From the NCBI RefSeq assembly GCF_020509005.1, contig NC_063012.1, positions 8,618,001-8,682,000 on the forward strand: DNA of 64,000 nt, in the 5' to 3' direction. Position 1 is the stretch's first letter. Each line of letters begins with the position of its first letter. Source of the DNA: Fulvia fulva. Lineage: Eukaryota; Ascomycota; Dothideomycetes; Mycosphaerellales; Mycosphaerellaceae. Positions 23,921-34,708 of this stretch are shown piece by piece. A program made the translations under genes and the position numbers. The notes under the pieces are model-generated. The model was not told the DNA's origin. It saw only the letters and a program-made list of their open reading frames with translations, and did not search any database.

Positions 23921-24319
23921 TCACTTCTCGATCTTCACCACTTGCGCCAGCTCCTTCTTCACACTCTCGGCGGCATCATTCGCTGCCTCTCGTGGTATGG
24001 TCAGATCTGAGGCACCCCCTACTCCATTGACGCCGTTGCTCTTGGTATCGTCCTCAGCGCCCTGCAGCGATATGCGATCGCTGACCTTCTTCAGAGCCTG
24101 GTCATACGTGGTGACCTCGCCGCTCCTGAACATATTCTCCACGTATGTGCGCAGAGCCTGCGTCCATCCAGTCTCGTCAAGGCGCTCCTGAAAGGTGCGT
24201 TGTATGCGCGCCACGCCGCCGTTCTGCAGCAAGGCCATCATGATGGTATCCTGTGTGGTTGGATTGTAGGCGGCTGCGGTGCCGTTGACGGTGACCTTCT
24301 TCACCTCGTTGCCAGACAT
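23921..24319 (-). CDS. Putative Sus1/ENY2-like transcription and mRNA-export factor
   Basis: This is a 132-residue protein without a visible intron. The central part (ARIQRTFQERLDETGWTQAL, then an acidic/hydrophobic helix, then TYDQALKKVSDRI) and the C-terminal SVKKEL follow the helical pattern of the ENY2/Sus1 family: L-G---RL---L--RL-E-GW, then a T---L-..V segment, then VP--VK-EL. Sus1 bridges the SAGA deubiquitination module and the TREX-2 export complex in the nucleus. Compared with the usual length of about 95 residues, this protein has an extra Asn/Gly/Asp-rich insertion between the last two helices. I chose the ATG at 24319 because the region upstream in the same frame looks like untranslated leader. 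It is divergently arranged with the hydrolase gene, 587 bp away. The family call rests on motif pattern only and is moderate. Confidence 0.55.
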   Translation of the reverse strand: MSGNEVKKVTVNGTAAAYNPTTQDTIMMALLQNGGVARIQRTFQERLDETGWTQALRTYVENMFRSGEVTTYDQALKKVSDRISLQGAEDDTKSNGVNGVGGASDLTIPREAANDAAESVKKELAQVVKIEK

Positions 24320-24906
24320 GTTGCTTTGGGTTCGCTTGAGATTCGCACGGTGTCGAGGGGTGCTCAAATGGCATGTGACGTCCTTCGGTGTCTCAAATCT
24401 TGCTTGGAAGAGGACGACTGGAGAACCAAGGACGAGCACTAAGGCAGGTACCGAATCCGGCAGATTGCAAGAACCATGATCCTTGCAAGAAGCCCCACAT
24501 GTCTCACATCTCAGATCTCAAGCCGCAAGCGGCAAGCCGCCCTGCTCACGCTTTCTTCTTCTGATCACAATGTCGAACCCGACATATCACCTCCAACATT
24601 CGACCTGCCATGCAGCGGCGGCATGTGAAGTAATGGAGTCGACTGCATATGGCATTGAGTTGAGCTCGAGTGCTATTGTCATTACGCGAAAAGTCTAATG
24701 ATGTGAGGGCAGAATCCTTATGATCCTGCTCAGCCGTAAGAACTACGAATGTCTGGCGTTTCTCACAAGAAAGCATGTGTTTTCCACAGTCGCCTAACCC
24801 GGAGCGCAAGACTTAGGATCGCGACCCAATACATTCTCACCGTCCCCTGTCTTGGAATCGGAAAGGCAGTACCACCAGCTGGAGCTCCCCACTCGACCTG
24901 ATCACA
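24320..24906. promoter_or_regulatory. Shared divergent promoter region between the Sus1-like and hydrolase genes
   Basis: This 587-bp non-RIP interval separates two divergently transcribed genes and must hold both promoters. Small frames cross it on both strands without recognisable content. I see no convincing TATA box or known operator. Confidence 0.4.
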
Positions 24907-25427
24907 ATGGCCACGAGCAGTTATATGCCAACAGTGGTGATTGTCCCTGGAGCTTGGCACAAAGATATTCACGTTCGATCGTTCATGGAGGCATTGGAAG
25001 AACGTCGCTACAAGACACGATGCGTTGTACTGGCTACCGTTGACACGCAAGGACCACGACCGACGTGGGACGACGAGGTGAATCGAATTGTTTTCGCAGT
25101 ACGAGAGGAGTTGGATACGGGCCAGGATGTTGCTCTTCTCCTTCATAGCTACGCCGGCCTTCCAGGCACCGAGGCAGTCAATCGTCTGGTCCAGGCGGGT
25201 ACTCTCGAGTCAAGATCTGGACAAGGTCGCCTGCAGAATCTACTCTTCTTCGCAGCCCACCACTTTCCAAAAGGATTCGTTGTAGATACGAAAGATTTCG
25301 TAGGGCCTGCAAAATCAAGCTTTCACATTAATGAGTCCACAAATATGGCAATCCACAACACGCCGTACGAAGAGTTCTTCACAGACATTGCGACCAGGGA
25401 GGAAGCTCAGCCCTATATTGATGAGAT
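24907..25427 (+). pseudogene. Alpha/beta-hydrolase, 5' part (gene split by nested retroelements)
   Basis: These are the first 173 codons of an alpha/beta-hydrolase of the AB_hydrolase_6 type. VVIVPGAWH (residues 10-18) is the usual first strand plus oxyanion loop. LLHSYAGLPG around residue 80 is the nucleophile elbow with the catalytic Ser. The frame is clean, and the start ATG at 24907 lies just upstream of the conserved strand. LINE copy C is inserted after TATATTGATGAGAT (25414-25427), which reappears at 49075-49088 next to the rest of the gene. Joining 24907-25427 to 49089-49329 gives 762 nt, exactly 254 codons including the stop, so the split is one clean insertion. Past the junction the frame runs 57 codons into LINE sequence (stop at 25599). 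Substrate unknown; family members are soluble esterases or lyases. Confidence 0.85.
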
Positions 25428-26511
25428 GACATTTGAAAGCCCTTATCAAGGCCATTCCAACGATCTACAAAGCAGGCTACTGCCCCTAGAATTGAGGGAG
25501 TTCTACCTCATTCAATTTGGACAGCTTGAAGTTCTCTTCACCCTGTTTCTTCAGCTCCAAAAGCCGCGGAGGTGCCTAGCTACATTAGGCAACGCCTAGG
25601 CAATGGCAGCCCAGGCTACGGCACCACCGGCGCCTACGGCTCTATAGGCGAAGCTCCCCCAAGACAATTGGCAGCAACTTATAGAGGACGTAAAAAGTAT
25701 AGTCCTAACGATCAGCTCCTATACCGGTCTCTATAGGTAATGATCACTTAGCTACGTACGGCGCTAGTACTATCGTATTACCAAGGGCAACAAGAAATGA
25801 GGACGACGTCTTAGGCGATTAATAAGGCCACCCGGAATTAACACCCCTATAGCTAGGTATCGGTCGCGGCATCGATACTAGGCCCCCGCCTAACGTACGA
25901 TATAGTTACGATCCGTATTATAGTAAAGGAAGACTAGGCTAAAGTTACGAAGCTATCGAACAAGGAGCTCGCCTAATAAATTAATTAACTAGGGGTGGTC
26001 GTAGTGAACTAATAGTCTAGCGGTACTCTATAGATCTATACTAGCTCTACTACTACTAGGAGGCACCTAGAGGCATAGCTATAGTAGGTATCTAAGGTTA
26101 CGGTATTAGCGAAGGTCTTAACGAAGTAATTTACGATCCTAGTCTATAATATACCTAAGGAGTTCGACCTAACTAACTAAGGTCACCTACGTACTCTCTA
26201 AGAGGACAACCCGGTCACTCTTAACTCTCTAATCTAGAAGGCGACTTGGCTCTATAGGAAATAGCTAGAAGGTAAGAAGGCCTCGGCGCTAATCGTATAG
26301 CTATAAGACGCGAAAGTAGCGGATCTAGTAATAGAACAAGGCCTAATCTAGTAATATAGCCTTAAGATAGTAGAAAAGCACTCCTTATCCTTTCGTGTCC
26401 TCTAATACTTCAAATACTAATAGTATAGACACTAAACCTATACGTATATAAATAAGTAGGCCTATTCGAACTATATAGGAGACTATATATCTAGGGACTA
26501 TATATTGGCTA

Positions 26512-26706
26512 TAATACGGACAAGGCGTAAGACAGGGCGTAAACGTATTAATACCTTAGAATCGAATAAGTTCTACGAAGAAGAGAAGATAAGAAAGTCG
26601 CGAAGCTATAATAAAGTAAACGTCGAGATTAGGGTCTAGGGTCCGGGCGCGCTAGCGTACTAGGTCACGTAACACTAAGTATAGCCTTACGAGGTGAACC
26701 GTAATA
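26512..26706. mobile_element. 195-bp insert with 5-bp target duplication, probably a solo LTR
   Basis: Copies A and B run through this point without it. The insert is flanked by GGCTA (26507-26511 and 26707-26711). It begins TAATACGG and ends CCGTAATA, close to the RIP-altered TGTTACGG...CCGTAACA termini of the other LTRs here. It contains a GGTCACGTAAC site (26664-26673) like the E-box in those LTRs. No coding capacity. Confidence 0.6.
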
Positions 26707-29700
26707 GGCTACGAGTCGGTACGCGAACTATCCGGGGTACTACCTATCGTATAGCGCGGAATGCCTATATAGAAACTAGCGAAAAACAAGGTGATTATAA
26801 GTAGAACCGTCGCCCTAAGATTCTACGGCGACCGTAAGGCTAGTCTATACCGGAACTAGCTAGCGGCGGTCGGGTAGAAGCGCCCTAGGGCTAAGAATAA
26901 TATAAAGGATACGTAATCTAGGGCGTACGGGAGGCTACGTACTCTACTAGCTACGGCGAGGGAATCTAACTAGGCCCGGCTCCCCTTTAGTATATAACCG
27001 ATAGGCGTAGACTAGGACGCGCTAGGTAGTAGGATATAGGACATTATAGAGGAAATGATTGTCGATAACGATAACTAGCCTCGATATACTTAGTATTATC
27101 TAGTATAACGTTAACTATAGTAAGGATATAGTCTAGAACTATTTCCTATACGAGGCGGACCCGTACGTCTACTACGTCCTAGTAATCTAGGAGCTATAGA
27201 TTGACCCGTACTATAAGAGACTAACGACCTATAAGTTACTAGGCTATACGATATACCTACGAAGTAACGGTAGACCCCGTACGTACTTCTATATTAGTAA
27301 GAATATACTAGAATCCGCCGAGGAGGTAGTATACTACGTAGACGAAGAAGGCGGGGGCGATATTACCTCCCTCTACGTAGGTAGTACTTAGATATATAAT
27401 ATATATATAAATATAACCGCTAGCCTCGAGGTCTAGCCGCGACCTTAGGGTCTATAGACACCTAGACAGTACGCTTAAGAGATAAGGGTACTATATCGTA
27501 GTAGGAGACTTTAATATATACTACCCTTCCTAGGAAAGCCTTATATAGCCGTACCCTATAGCCGACGAAGTAATCGACTTAATAGCGAATAACGTAATTA
27601 CCCTTAACACCCTAAAGGACCTAGGCACCTAGAAGAGAGGGGGAACCTAAGGCACAATCGACCTCTCCTAGATCTTAGATAGCTACTACTATATAGTAAC
27701 CTACTATAGGATCGAACGTGGACTCGAGGCGTCGTGAGACTATATACTAGTTAGGACCTCTATTACGATATAGATATAACGTATACTAGCGAGAACCTCT
27801 AAGCTAAACTAGGGAAAGGTCTACTAGACTAATATCTAGGCGTACCTCGATAACTCCAAGAGGCTAGTCTAGATCGCGTAGTAGCAATATAATAGTAAAG
27901 TCGAGATAGACGAGGTAGTCTAAGGGTTAATAGACGAAATAAGAAAAGTGACCTTACTTTACGTTCCGCTTACCTAACTAACGATATAGTCTAAAGTATA
28001 CTAGACGCCGAAGTATACTACGGGAGTAAGAGAAGTAAGGAGAGCCCGCCGGGTATAGACAAGTAGCTATAGCGAGGAGGCCTAGAACGTATATAGGGAG
28101 GTATACTAATAGAAGAAAGCTATAATATAGAGAGAGAACGTAGTCGGCTAGAGAGCTATAGTAGAAGAAATCGCCGAAAAGCTAGCGAGGATATAGAAGC
28201 TAGCGAAATGGGCCTAGTAAGACCCTATATAGGGCCCCTCCTTCTCTATCCTAGCGCTATAATCGCCTAGTAGCCCGGTTAGCGACCCCGAGGCTAAGGC
28301 GCGTCTACTAGCTAGTAAGTTCTTCCCGCCCCTAGTAGAGGCTAATCTAAGCGATATAAATAGCTCTACTCCCCTAGCCCCTAGTATCGCGGTCTAATAG
28401 GATGTGTCCGAGGGAGATGTTACCGCTATACTTAGGAAGTTACCGGCGAAGAAAGCCCTAGGGCCGAATAGGATCCTAAATAAGCTACTAAAGAAGTATA
28501 GAGATTAACTAGCCCTAGTAGTCGTAGCGATCTTTAACGCCTACCTATAGACCGGATACTACCTAATAGTATTTAAACAATCGACAATAGTAGTACTACG
28601 TAAGCCGTAAAAGGAAGACTATACGTAGGTAAAGTTATACCGCCTAATTACGCTCCTTAATACTCTTAGGAAGGCGCTTAAGAAGCTAGTTATAACGAGA
28701 CTCTCCGAGGCGGTAGAGGAGTACTCCCTACTCCCGGACACCTAGATAGGTACGCGCCTATAGCGATCGACGCTATTCGCGATAGAACTTATTACCTCTT
28801 AGATAAAGGCTATCTAGTATAGGAATAGGGGCAAGGTAGTATCCTTACTTAGTCTAGATATATTAGGAGTCCTCGACTACGTATTATACCCGCGGCTACT
28901 CTATATCCTAAGGTCGAAAGGACTCCCTAAGTAGCTCGTTAACTTCGTACGGTCCTACCTCTAAAACTATAGTACGTCGATCCTAGTCGGTTAGTATAAA
29001 AGCCTATTTTAAGTAGTCTATACTAGAATCCCGTAAGGCTTAACGCTAGTACCTATTCTGTTCCTCTTCTTTATAGCGACGCTACTCCTAGCCCTAGAAT
29101 TCTAGAACACCGCTACGAGCGGCTTCGTAGACGACACAAACATCCTAGCGTGGTCTTCCTCGACTAAGGAGAACTATAGGCTACTAGAAGAGAAGTACAA
29201 GATCTACGAGGACTAGGCTAGGAGTTATAGGGCTCGGTATACCCTAGAAAAGTACAATCTAATACACTTTACGCGCCGGCTACGGTTCTATAATATATAA
29301 GCTTCTAACTAGTTATAGGGGTACACGACTAACCCGGTAAATTAGCTTAGGATCCTCGGACTATAGGTAGACCCGGCGCTACGGTAGAGGAAGTACGTAT
29401 AGGTAATATTACGGAAAGCTAAACAGAATATAGTATTATACTAGAGACTTACTACGTCTATATAGGGGGCGGACTTTCGGTAGTTACGACTTCTATATAT
29501 AGCTATTATACGGCTAGTCCTTACCTATAGTAGCTAAGTATAGTCCTTAGGTAAGAGGGCCTACCTATTAAAGGGACTCGTCGCGCCGTTAGCGAAGATC
29601 TAAAACTAATACCTAAGGAAGGTCACCGGAGTATATAAGTTAATACTAATAAGGATACTTAAGTATAAGACCGCTATACCGCCGATCGACCTATATATCT

Positions 29701-29811
29701 AGGGACTACGGACCTCCTACTTAGGTAAGTCGGTATAGTACCTAGTATAGAAGGTTATCGCTAGTATAGTCGTAAGGGCCCGCGAATTAGTACTAGCGTA
29801 TAAGGTATTCG

Positions 29812-29972
29812 TATAACGGTTCATAATCGTGTTAATATAAAGTAGCTAGGTACGTAGGAAAGAGGAGCGCGAGGTGTGCCGAGGCTATATATAAGCCGAG
29901 GTGCTACGCTAGTACGCGCGGTCACGTGACCTACGTACTAGCTAGACATTCGCTAGGCCTAGGGCCGTGATA
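29812..29972 (-). repeat. 3' LTR of Gypsy element Z
   Basis: 161 bp, the same length as the copy at 48160-48320, from which it differs mostly by C/T and G/A transitions. It contains GTCACGTGAC at 29921-29930. The polypurine tract is the complement of the sequence just after 29972 (CTAACCGCCCTTC). Confidence 0.9.
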
Positions 29973-30124
29973 CTAACCGCCCTTCAAAATCGCGCTTAGT
30001 CCCTTAAGCTCGTAGTATAGCCGCTATAAACGCGGCGTCATCCTCTATATTATCCTCTATACCGTATTAACGTATATCCGGTACTTACCTACTAACGGTC
30101 ATCTTTCTTAAAGTAGCCGCCTAC

Positions 30125-30644
30125 TGTCAGGGCGAGAGCCTGGCCTGTGAGATGCAAGGGTGAAAGCGAGAATGCAGGTGCGAAGTGCAGATGCAAAAGG
30201 GTATGGTATGATTGCTACACAAAACAAAAGACGAAGAAAGCAAGAGAGGCCTGGGGAAGGCCAGATATTTATACGCGACCCTCGCGAGTGCGTGTCCCCG
30301 CATCAACAGGGCTAACCCGTGCGAAGCCGCGCTCAGCAGCTTTGCTCAAAACCTTATTCCAACCTGCCCTACGTTCCGAGTCTTCCACGTGCTTCTTCCA
30401 GGGTCCAGCGCAGTCGCGGGTGCTCGCGGGAGTGCCGTGAGTCACACAGTCACGAGCCGAAGTGAATCTGTCAAGGTTTGGTAGAGGGGTGAATTTGGAG
30501 GGCTGGGTCCCGTAGCGAATGTTGCGGGGCATGTGATTCTTGGCGCTCACACACCAAGCTGGACTGTCACTTCTTGACGACTTCTGAGCACTCTGAGGCT
30601 CTTCTGTCCCCACCTTCTGTACACTCTGTGGGGAGACCATGACA
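30125..30644 (-). repeat. 3' LTR of the intact Gypsy element
   Basis: 520 bp, with no difference seen from 35896-36415 along the stretches I compared. The pol frame runs into it and stops at 30269. Confidence 0.95.
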
Positions 30645-33600
30645 GTAGCCCCCCCGAACAAAGCTGAGTTCCTACGAAGCCGTAGTAGTTCCACATATCG
30701 AGGATGTTCAGCTTCAGTACCAGGCCTAGGCCTGATGTCATGGTCGATACACCATTGGTAAGCCCCGTCGAAAAGCTCAGATTCGAAGAGCCTGCCGATG
30801 TTGACTTCTGGGCCGTCTGCGCGGGCGTGGTATTCTTCGATTGCTTGACGATTGAAGATGATATGTTGGATAGGTTCCCATGAGGTATCCCACTCAGGGC
30901 AACCTTGCCATTCGACTTCATACTTGATCGGCGGTAGTCCTTCAACGTCGTTGGGCTCTACGCGGATTCCCCGGATCTTGCGGACGGCATAGTCGTCAGA
31001 AGGTAGGTTAACAGGCTCGTCGACTTCTACTTCATCGGGAGGACCTGGCATGTCTTGGTTTTGGTTCGGGAATGGGTCCTCAGCCGACGGCCGAAGGCGT
31101 ACGGGATGGAAGACGTCGTGGATCTTTATGTTCGCAGGAAGAGCTAGACGGTAGGCGTGTGAACTGATACGCTCGGTGATCTCAAAAGGACCTAGGTTCT
31201 TCCAGTTCAGCTTCTTGGAGGGGCGGTCTGTCTTGATGTTCTTGGAGTTGAGGTAGACCATATCGCCTACTTGGTAGTCGGGAGCTGGCTGGCGACGACG
31301 ATTGGCTTGATCCTCGTAGATTGCTTGTGCGTACACCATCTCGTCGTGAACTTCTTCATGGATCTGTGAGAGCATAGTAGCGAACTCGTCTGCTGCTTGC
31401 TCGTTTGCGTCTTCGGTAGGCGGGAGAGGTTCTTCTGGTTCCATGCCTGTACGAGGGTGGTAACCTCTCGTAGTATAGAAGGGAGAGTAGCCAGTAGTCT
31501 CCGAGTCCCAGTTACGAGTAGCGAACTCCACCGCAGGGATATGCTGAGGCCAATCCTTCTGGTGGTAGTCGACGAAGCAACGAAGGACCTGCTCGAGGAT
31601 AGCGTTCGTAATTTCGGTCTGGCCGTCGGTCTGTGGCTGAAAACTGGTCGAGAGGTTATGCTTGATGCCCAGGATAGCACACAGACGCTTCCAGAAGTGC
31701 GAGATGAACTGGGTGCCTCTGTCAGAGGTGATGCTATCCGGGAGGCCTTGAAAGCGCCAGACGAATTCGTAGAACAAGCGAGCAGTCTCCTTTGCGGTCA
31801 TGCTCCAGCACGGGATCATGTACCGGTCCTTGGAGTGACGGTCCACGATCACTAGAAGGGCCTTTGCTTTCACGCCGCTGAAGGTCTTGCCGTGAGGAAG
31901 ATCGGTGATAAAGTCCATAGTGATGTGCTTCCACGGACGATCAGGAGCCGGGAGAGGGTGCAAGAGACCGTGGGGACGGTGGCGGTTAGCTTTGGCTCTT
32001 CGGCAAGCAGCGCAGTTCAGCACGTAGCGGCGGACGTCCTTCCAGGAATGCGGCCACCAGTAATACCTAGCGAGGAGCTTGTGGGTCTTGGCTACGCCTG
32101 GGTGACCCCCAGAGGCGGAGTCGTGGATGATTTGAAGAATCTCAGCTCGGATATTAGAGCCTTCGGGCTGCGGTACGTAAAGCTTCTTACGGAAGTAGAC
32201 GACACCTTCCTGGAGCTCGCACTCGGACAGCGAGAAGCCCGGGAATGTCCTCGCGCCAGATTCAAGGGCCTGAACTAACTCTTGGGCGTCTATGTCGGCA
32301 TCGTACGCTGTTCGTACTCGTGCCATGATGCCTTCGGGCTGCTCCTCATTATCAAACCCCTCAAAGTCTGATTCGGATGAGCCGTCGGTCGTTACTGAGC
32401 CCTCTTCATCGTCGTTCAAGTCCTCAGCGTCCGAGGCGTATTCTTCAGGCTCGGATTCATCGTCACTCTCGTCAAGGTAGGCAGGAGCGAGCACGAGAGT
32501 AGCAAAGGAAGCGGCGAGCGTAGGCTGGCCATTCGATAGGTACTCTCGAAGCTCGGAAGAGAGGTTGTGCTCTTTGATGACTTGTTGCCCTGCGATTTGC
32601 CGGCCCCCTCTTCGATCAACTGGAGAGTCACCAGGGCGGCGGGTAAGGGCGTCGGCCATCGAGTTGGCCTTGCCGGGCGTGTACGAGATCACGAAGTTGA
32701 ACCGGGAGAGGAACTCGCTCCAGCGGGCCTGGCGACGATTGAGCAGCTTGCTCTTCATAAAGTAGACGAGGTTCTTATGGTCGGAGCTTACTTGGACGGG
32801 CATAGCAGAGCCTTCGAGCTCGGGGCGCCACTCTTCGAAAGCTTTGACGATGGCGAGAAGCTCCTTGTCGTAGATCTCGTAGTTACACTCCGTGGCGGTC
32901 ATCTTCTTGGAGAGGAAGGCGACAGGTAACCAGGGGGATTCAGGCGAGCGGCGTTGTAGCAGGACACCGCCCACCACGCCGTCGGATGCGTCGGTCTCTA
33001 CACGGGTCTCCAGTTCGAAATCGAAGTGCCGTAGAAGCGGGTTCTCAACAAACTTCGCTTTGAGCAAGTCAAAAGCCTCCTGGCATTCGTCGGTCCAGGC
33101 GAACTTCTCACCCTTGCGCGTGAGCTTCGTCAAAGGGCGTACCACGCCCGAAAATGCGTGGATGAAGCGGCGGTAGAAGTTGGCAAAGCCTAGGAAACCC
33201 TGGACCTCTTTGACGTTCGTAGGAGCATCCCATTCGACGATAGCGTCGATCTTCTCTTGGTCCATCTTGATGCCGTCTGCGGTAATGATCAAACCAAGGA
33301 ACTTGACTTCGGTCTTCTCAAACTCGCACTTGTCGATGTCGAGCTGCAAGCCGGCGTCTGCGAGCTTCTGAAGGACCTTACAGACGTGCTCGCGGTGCTC
33401 CTCCTTGGTCTCGCTATAGACTAGGATGTCGTCGATGTAGGCAGTGCAGAACTGATCGAGGAACTCCTGAAGGATGTCGTTAATGAAGTTCTGGAAGGTA
33501 CTAGGCCCGTTACAAACGCCGAAGGGCATAACGAGCGACTCGAACAGCCCGTAGCGAGTACGGAAGGCTGTGAGATACTCGTGTCCTTCTGCCATTCGTA

Positions 33601-34708
33601 ACTTGTTGAACGCAGCGATGACATCGAGCTTGGTGAAGTACTTGGCCTTAGAGAGGCGCTCGAGCGTCTCCTGAATCAACGGTATTGGGTAGCGGTTCTT
33701 CTTTGTAACAGCGTTCAAGCCTCGGTAGTCTACGCAGAAGCGTAGACCACCGCCGGGCTTCTTGACGAACATGACGGGACTGCCAGCGCTGGAACGGCTC
33801 GCTCGAATGAACCCCTTCTTTAGGTTCTCTTCGAGGTATCTCTTGAGGACGATAAGCTCTTCTCGGGACATGGAATATAACGGTCCGAACGGTGTCTCTG
33901 CACCTTCTTCTAGCTCAATCTTGTGGTCGTGAGGGCGATGAGGAGGCAGCTCGTCTGCGGCTTTAGCATCGAATACGTGGAGGATGTGGTGTGCCCAAGG
34001 AGGGACCTTCGTAGCAGGGTCGGTAGGTGTACGCTTCTTGTCGAGCTTCTCGAGGGCGATGTCGATATCGCGGAGAGAGGCGGCGAAGACTTGAGCTTTG
34101 GGCTGCTTAGCAGCAGTGGTGAAGGCAGCGGCGTTCACCTGGAAGATCTTGGTATACTCAGGACCGCGCTGAGGCGGCGGAGAAGGCGGAGGTGCCGGAG
34201 GAACTTCTGGAGGGAAGCTGACAGTAAGGGAAGTCCAGTCGATGATAGGTCGGTGTCGTCTGAACCAGGGGAGGCCGAGGATAAACTTCTGATGCGGTAG
34301 GGACGTAAGGAAGCTGGTGATCGACATACGCTTGCCTCCGAGGGTGATTGACGTGTGTACAACATGAGTAATCTTACCAGTGGTAGTCTCCGTGCCGTCA
34401 AAGAGTTCAAGGGTGCGAGGGTACTTCAGTTCCTGGGGTTCGAGGTTGAGAGAGGTCGCGAGTTTATAGTCCATAAAAGACTCGCCTAGTGCGCCAGTGT
34501 CCATGAGAGTGAGATTGGAAGAAGAGAGTTTCTTTGAGCCGATATTTACATTCGTGACGAACGGTTTGCAAGCGTGGTCCTTGCCCGTCTCGTCGTACAG
34601 GTCTAGCTGTGCTGTATTGATCCTCAACTTCTTTCCTCTCTTCACTTTCGGTAAACGTTGTTCTTGGTCTTCATCGCGTCGATGAGGAAGACCTAGGCTT
34701 TTTCCTGC
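30269..34708 (-). CDS. Pol polyprotein of the intact Gypsy element (protease, RT, RNase H, integrase, chromodomain)
   Basis: The open frame is about 1479 codons, from the upstream stop to 30269. No ATG fits: the often-chosen start at 34645 is GTG, so expression as a Gag-Pol fusion is more likely. Counting from 34645: aspartic protease LMDTGA at ~48-53; RT with PFGVCNGPSTFQ and active site YIDDILVY near 404; RNase H ETDASDG near 552; integrase zinc-binding H2C2 near 830-870; integrase core (TMDFITDLP, SDRGTQF, a following Glu) at ~910-1030; chromodomain (IKYEVEWQGCPEWDTSWEP) near 1240. The frame then passes through the polypurine tract and about 125 codons into the 3' LTR. The enzymes copy the RNA to cDNA and insert it; the chromodomain targets chromatin. 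Confidence 0.95.
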   Translation of the reverse strand, partial: AGKSLGLPHRRDEDQEQRLPKVKRGKKLRINTAQLDLYDETGKDHACKPFVTNVNIGSKKLSSSNLTLMDTGALGESFMDYKLATSLNLEPQELKYPRTLELFDGTETTTGKITHVVHTSITLGGKRMSITSFLTSLPHQKFILGLPWFRRHRPIIDWTSLTVSFPPEVPPAPPPSPPPQRGPEYTKIFQVNAAAFTTAAKQPKAQVFAASLRDIDIALEKLDKKRTPTDPATKVPPWAHHILHVFDAKAADELPPHRPHDHKIELEEGAETPFGPLYSMSREELIVLKRYLEENLKKGFIRASRSSAGSPVMFVKKPGGGLRFCVDYRGLNAVTKKNRYPIPLIQETLERLSKAKYFTKLDVIAAFNKLRMAEGHEYLTAFRTRYGLFESLVMPFGVCNGPSTFQNFINDILQEFLDQFCTAYIDDILVYSETKEEHREHVCKVLQKLADAGLQLDIDKCEFEKTEVKFLGLIITADGIKMDQEKIDAIVEWDAPTNVKEVQGFLGFANFYRRFIHAFSGVVRPLTKLTRKGEKFAWTDECQEAFDLLKAKFVENPLLRHFDFELETRVETDASDGVVGGVLLQRRSPESPWLPVAFLSKKMTATECNYEIYDKELLAIVKAFEEWRPELEGSAMPVQVSSDHKNLVYFMKSKLLNRRQARWSEFLSRFNFVISYTPGKANSMADALTRRPGDSPVDRRGGRQIAGQQVIKEHNLSSELREYLSNGQPTLAASFATLVLAPAYLDESDDESEPEEYASDAEDLNDDEEGSVTTDGSSESDFEGFDNEEQPEGIMARVRTAYDADIDAQELVQALESGARTFPGFSLSECELQEGVVYFRKKLYVPQPEGSNIRAEILQIIHDSASGGHPGVAKTHKLLARYYWWPHSWKDVRRYVLNCAACRRAKANRHRPHGLLHPLPAPDRPWKHITMDFITDLPHGKTFSGVKAKALLVIVDRHSKDRYMIPCWSMTAKETARLFYEFVWRFQGLPDSITSDRGTQFISHFWKRLCAILGIKHNLSTSFQPQTDGQTEITNAILEQVLRCFVDYHQKDWPQHIPAVEFATRNWDSETTGYSPFYTTRGYHPRTGMEPEEPLPPTEDANEQAADEFATMLSQIHEEVHDEMVYAQAIYEDQANRRRQPAPDYQVGDMVYLNSKNIKTDRPSKKLNWKNLGPFEITERISSHAYRLALPANIKIHDVFHPVRLRPSAEDPFPNQNQDMPGPPDEVEVDEPVNLPSDDYAVRKIRGIRVEPNDVEGLPPIKYEVEWQGCPEWDTSWEPIQHIIFNRQAIEEYHARADGPEVNIGRLFESELFDGAYQWCIDHDIRPRPGTEAEHPRYVELLRLRRNSALFGGATVMVSPQSVQKVGTEEPQSAQKSSRSDSPAWCVSAKNHMPRNIRYGTQPSKFTPLPNLDRFTSARDCVTHGTPASTRDCAGPWKKHVEDSERRAGWNKVLSKAAERGFARVSPVDAGTRTREGRV

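Noticed and set aside
34643..34645. Pol start at 34645
   Set aside because: The codon is GTG, and the frame is open upstream to 34708 overlapping gag; a fusion by frameshift is more plausible.
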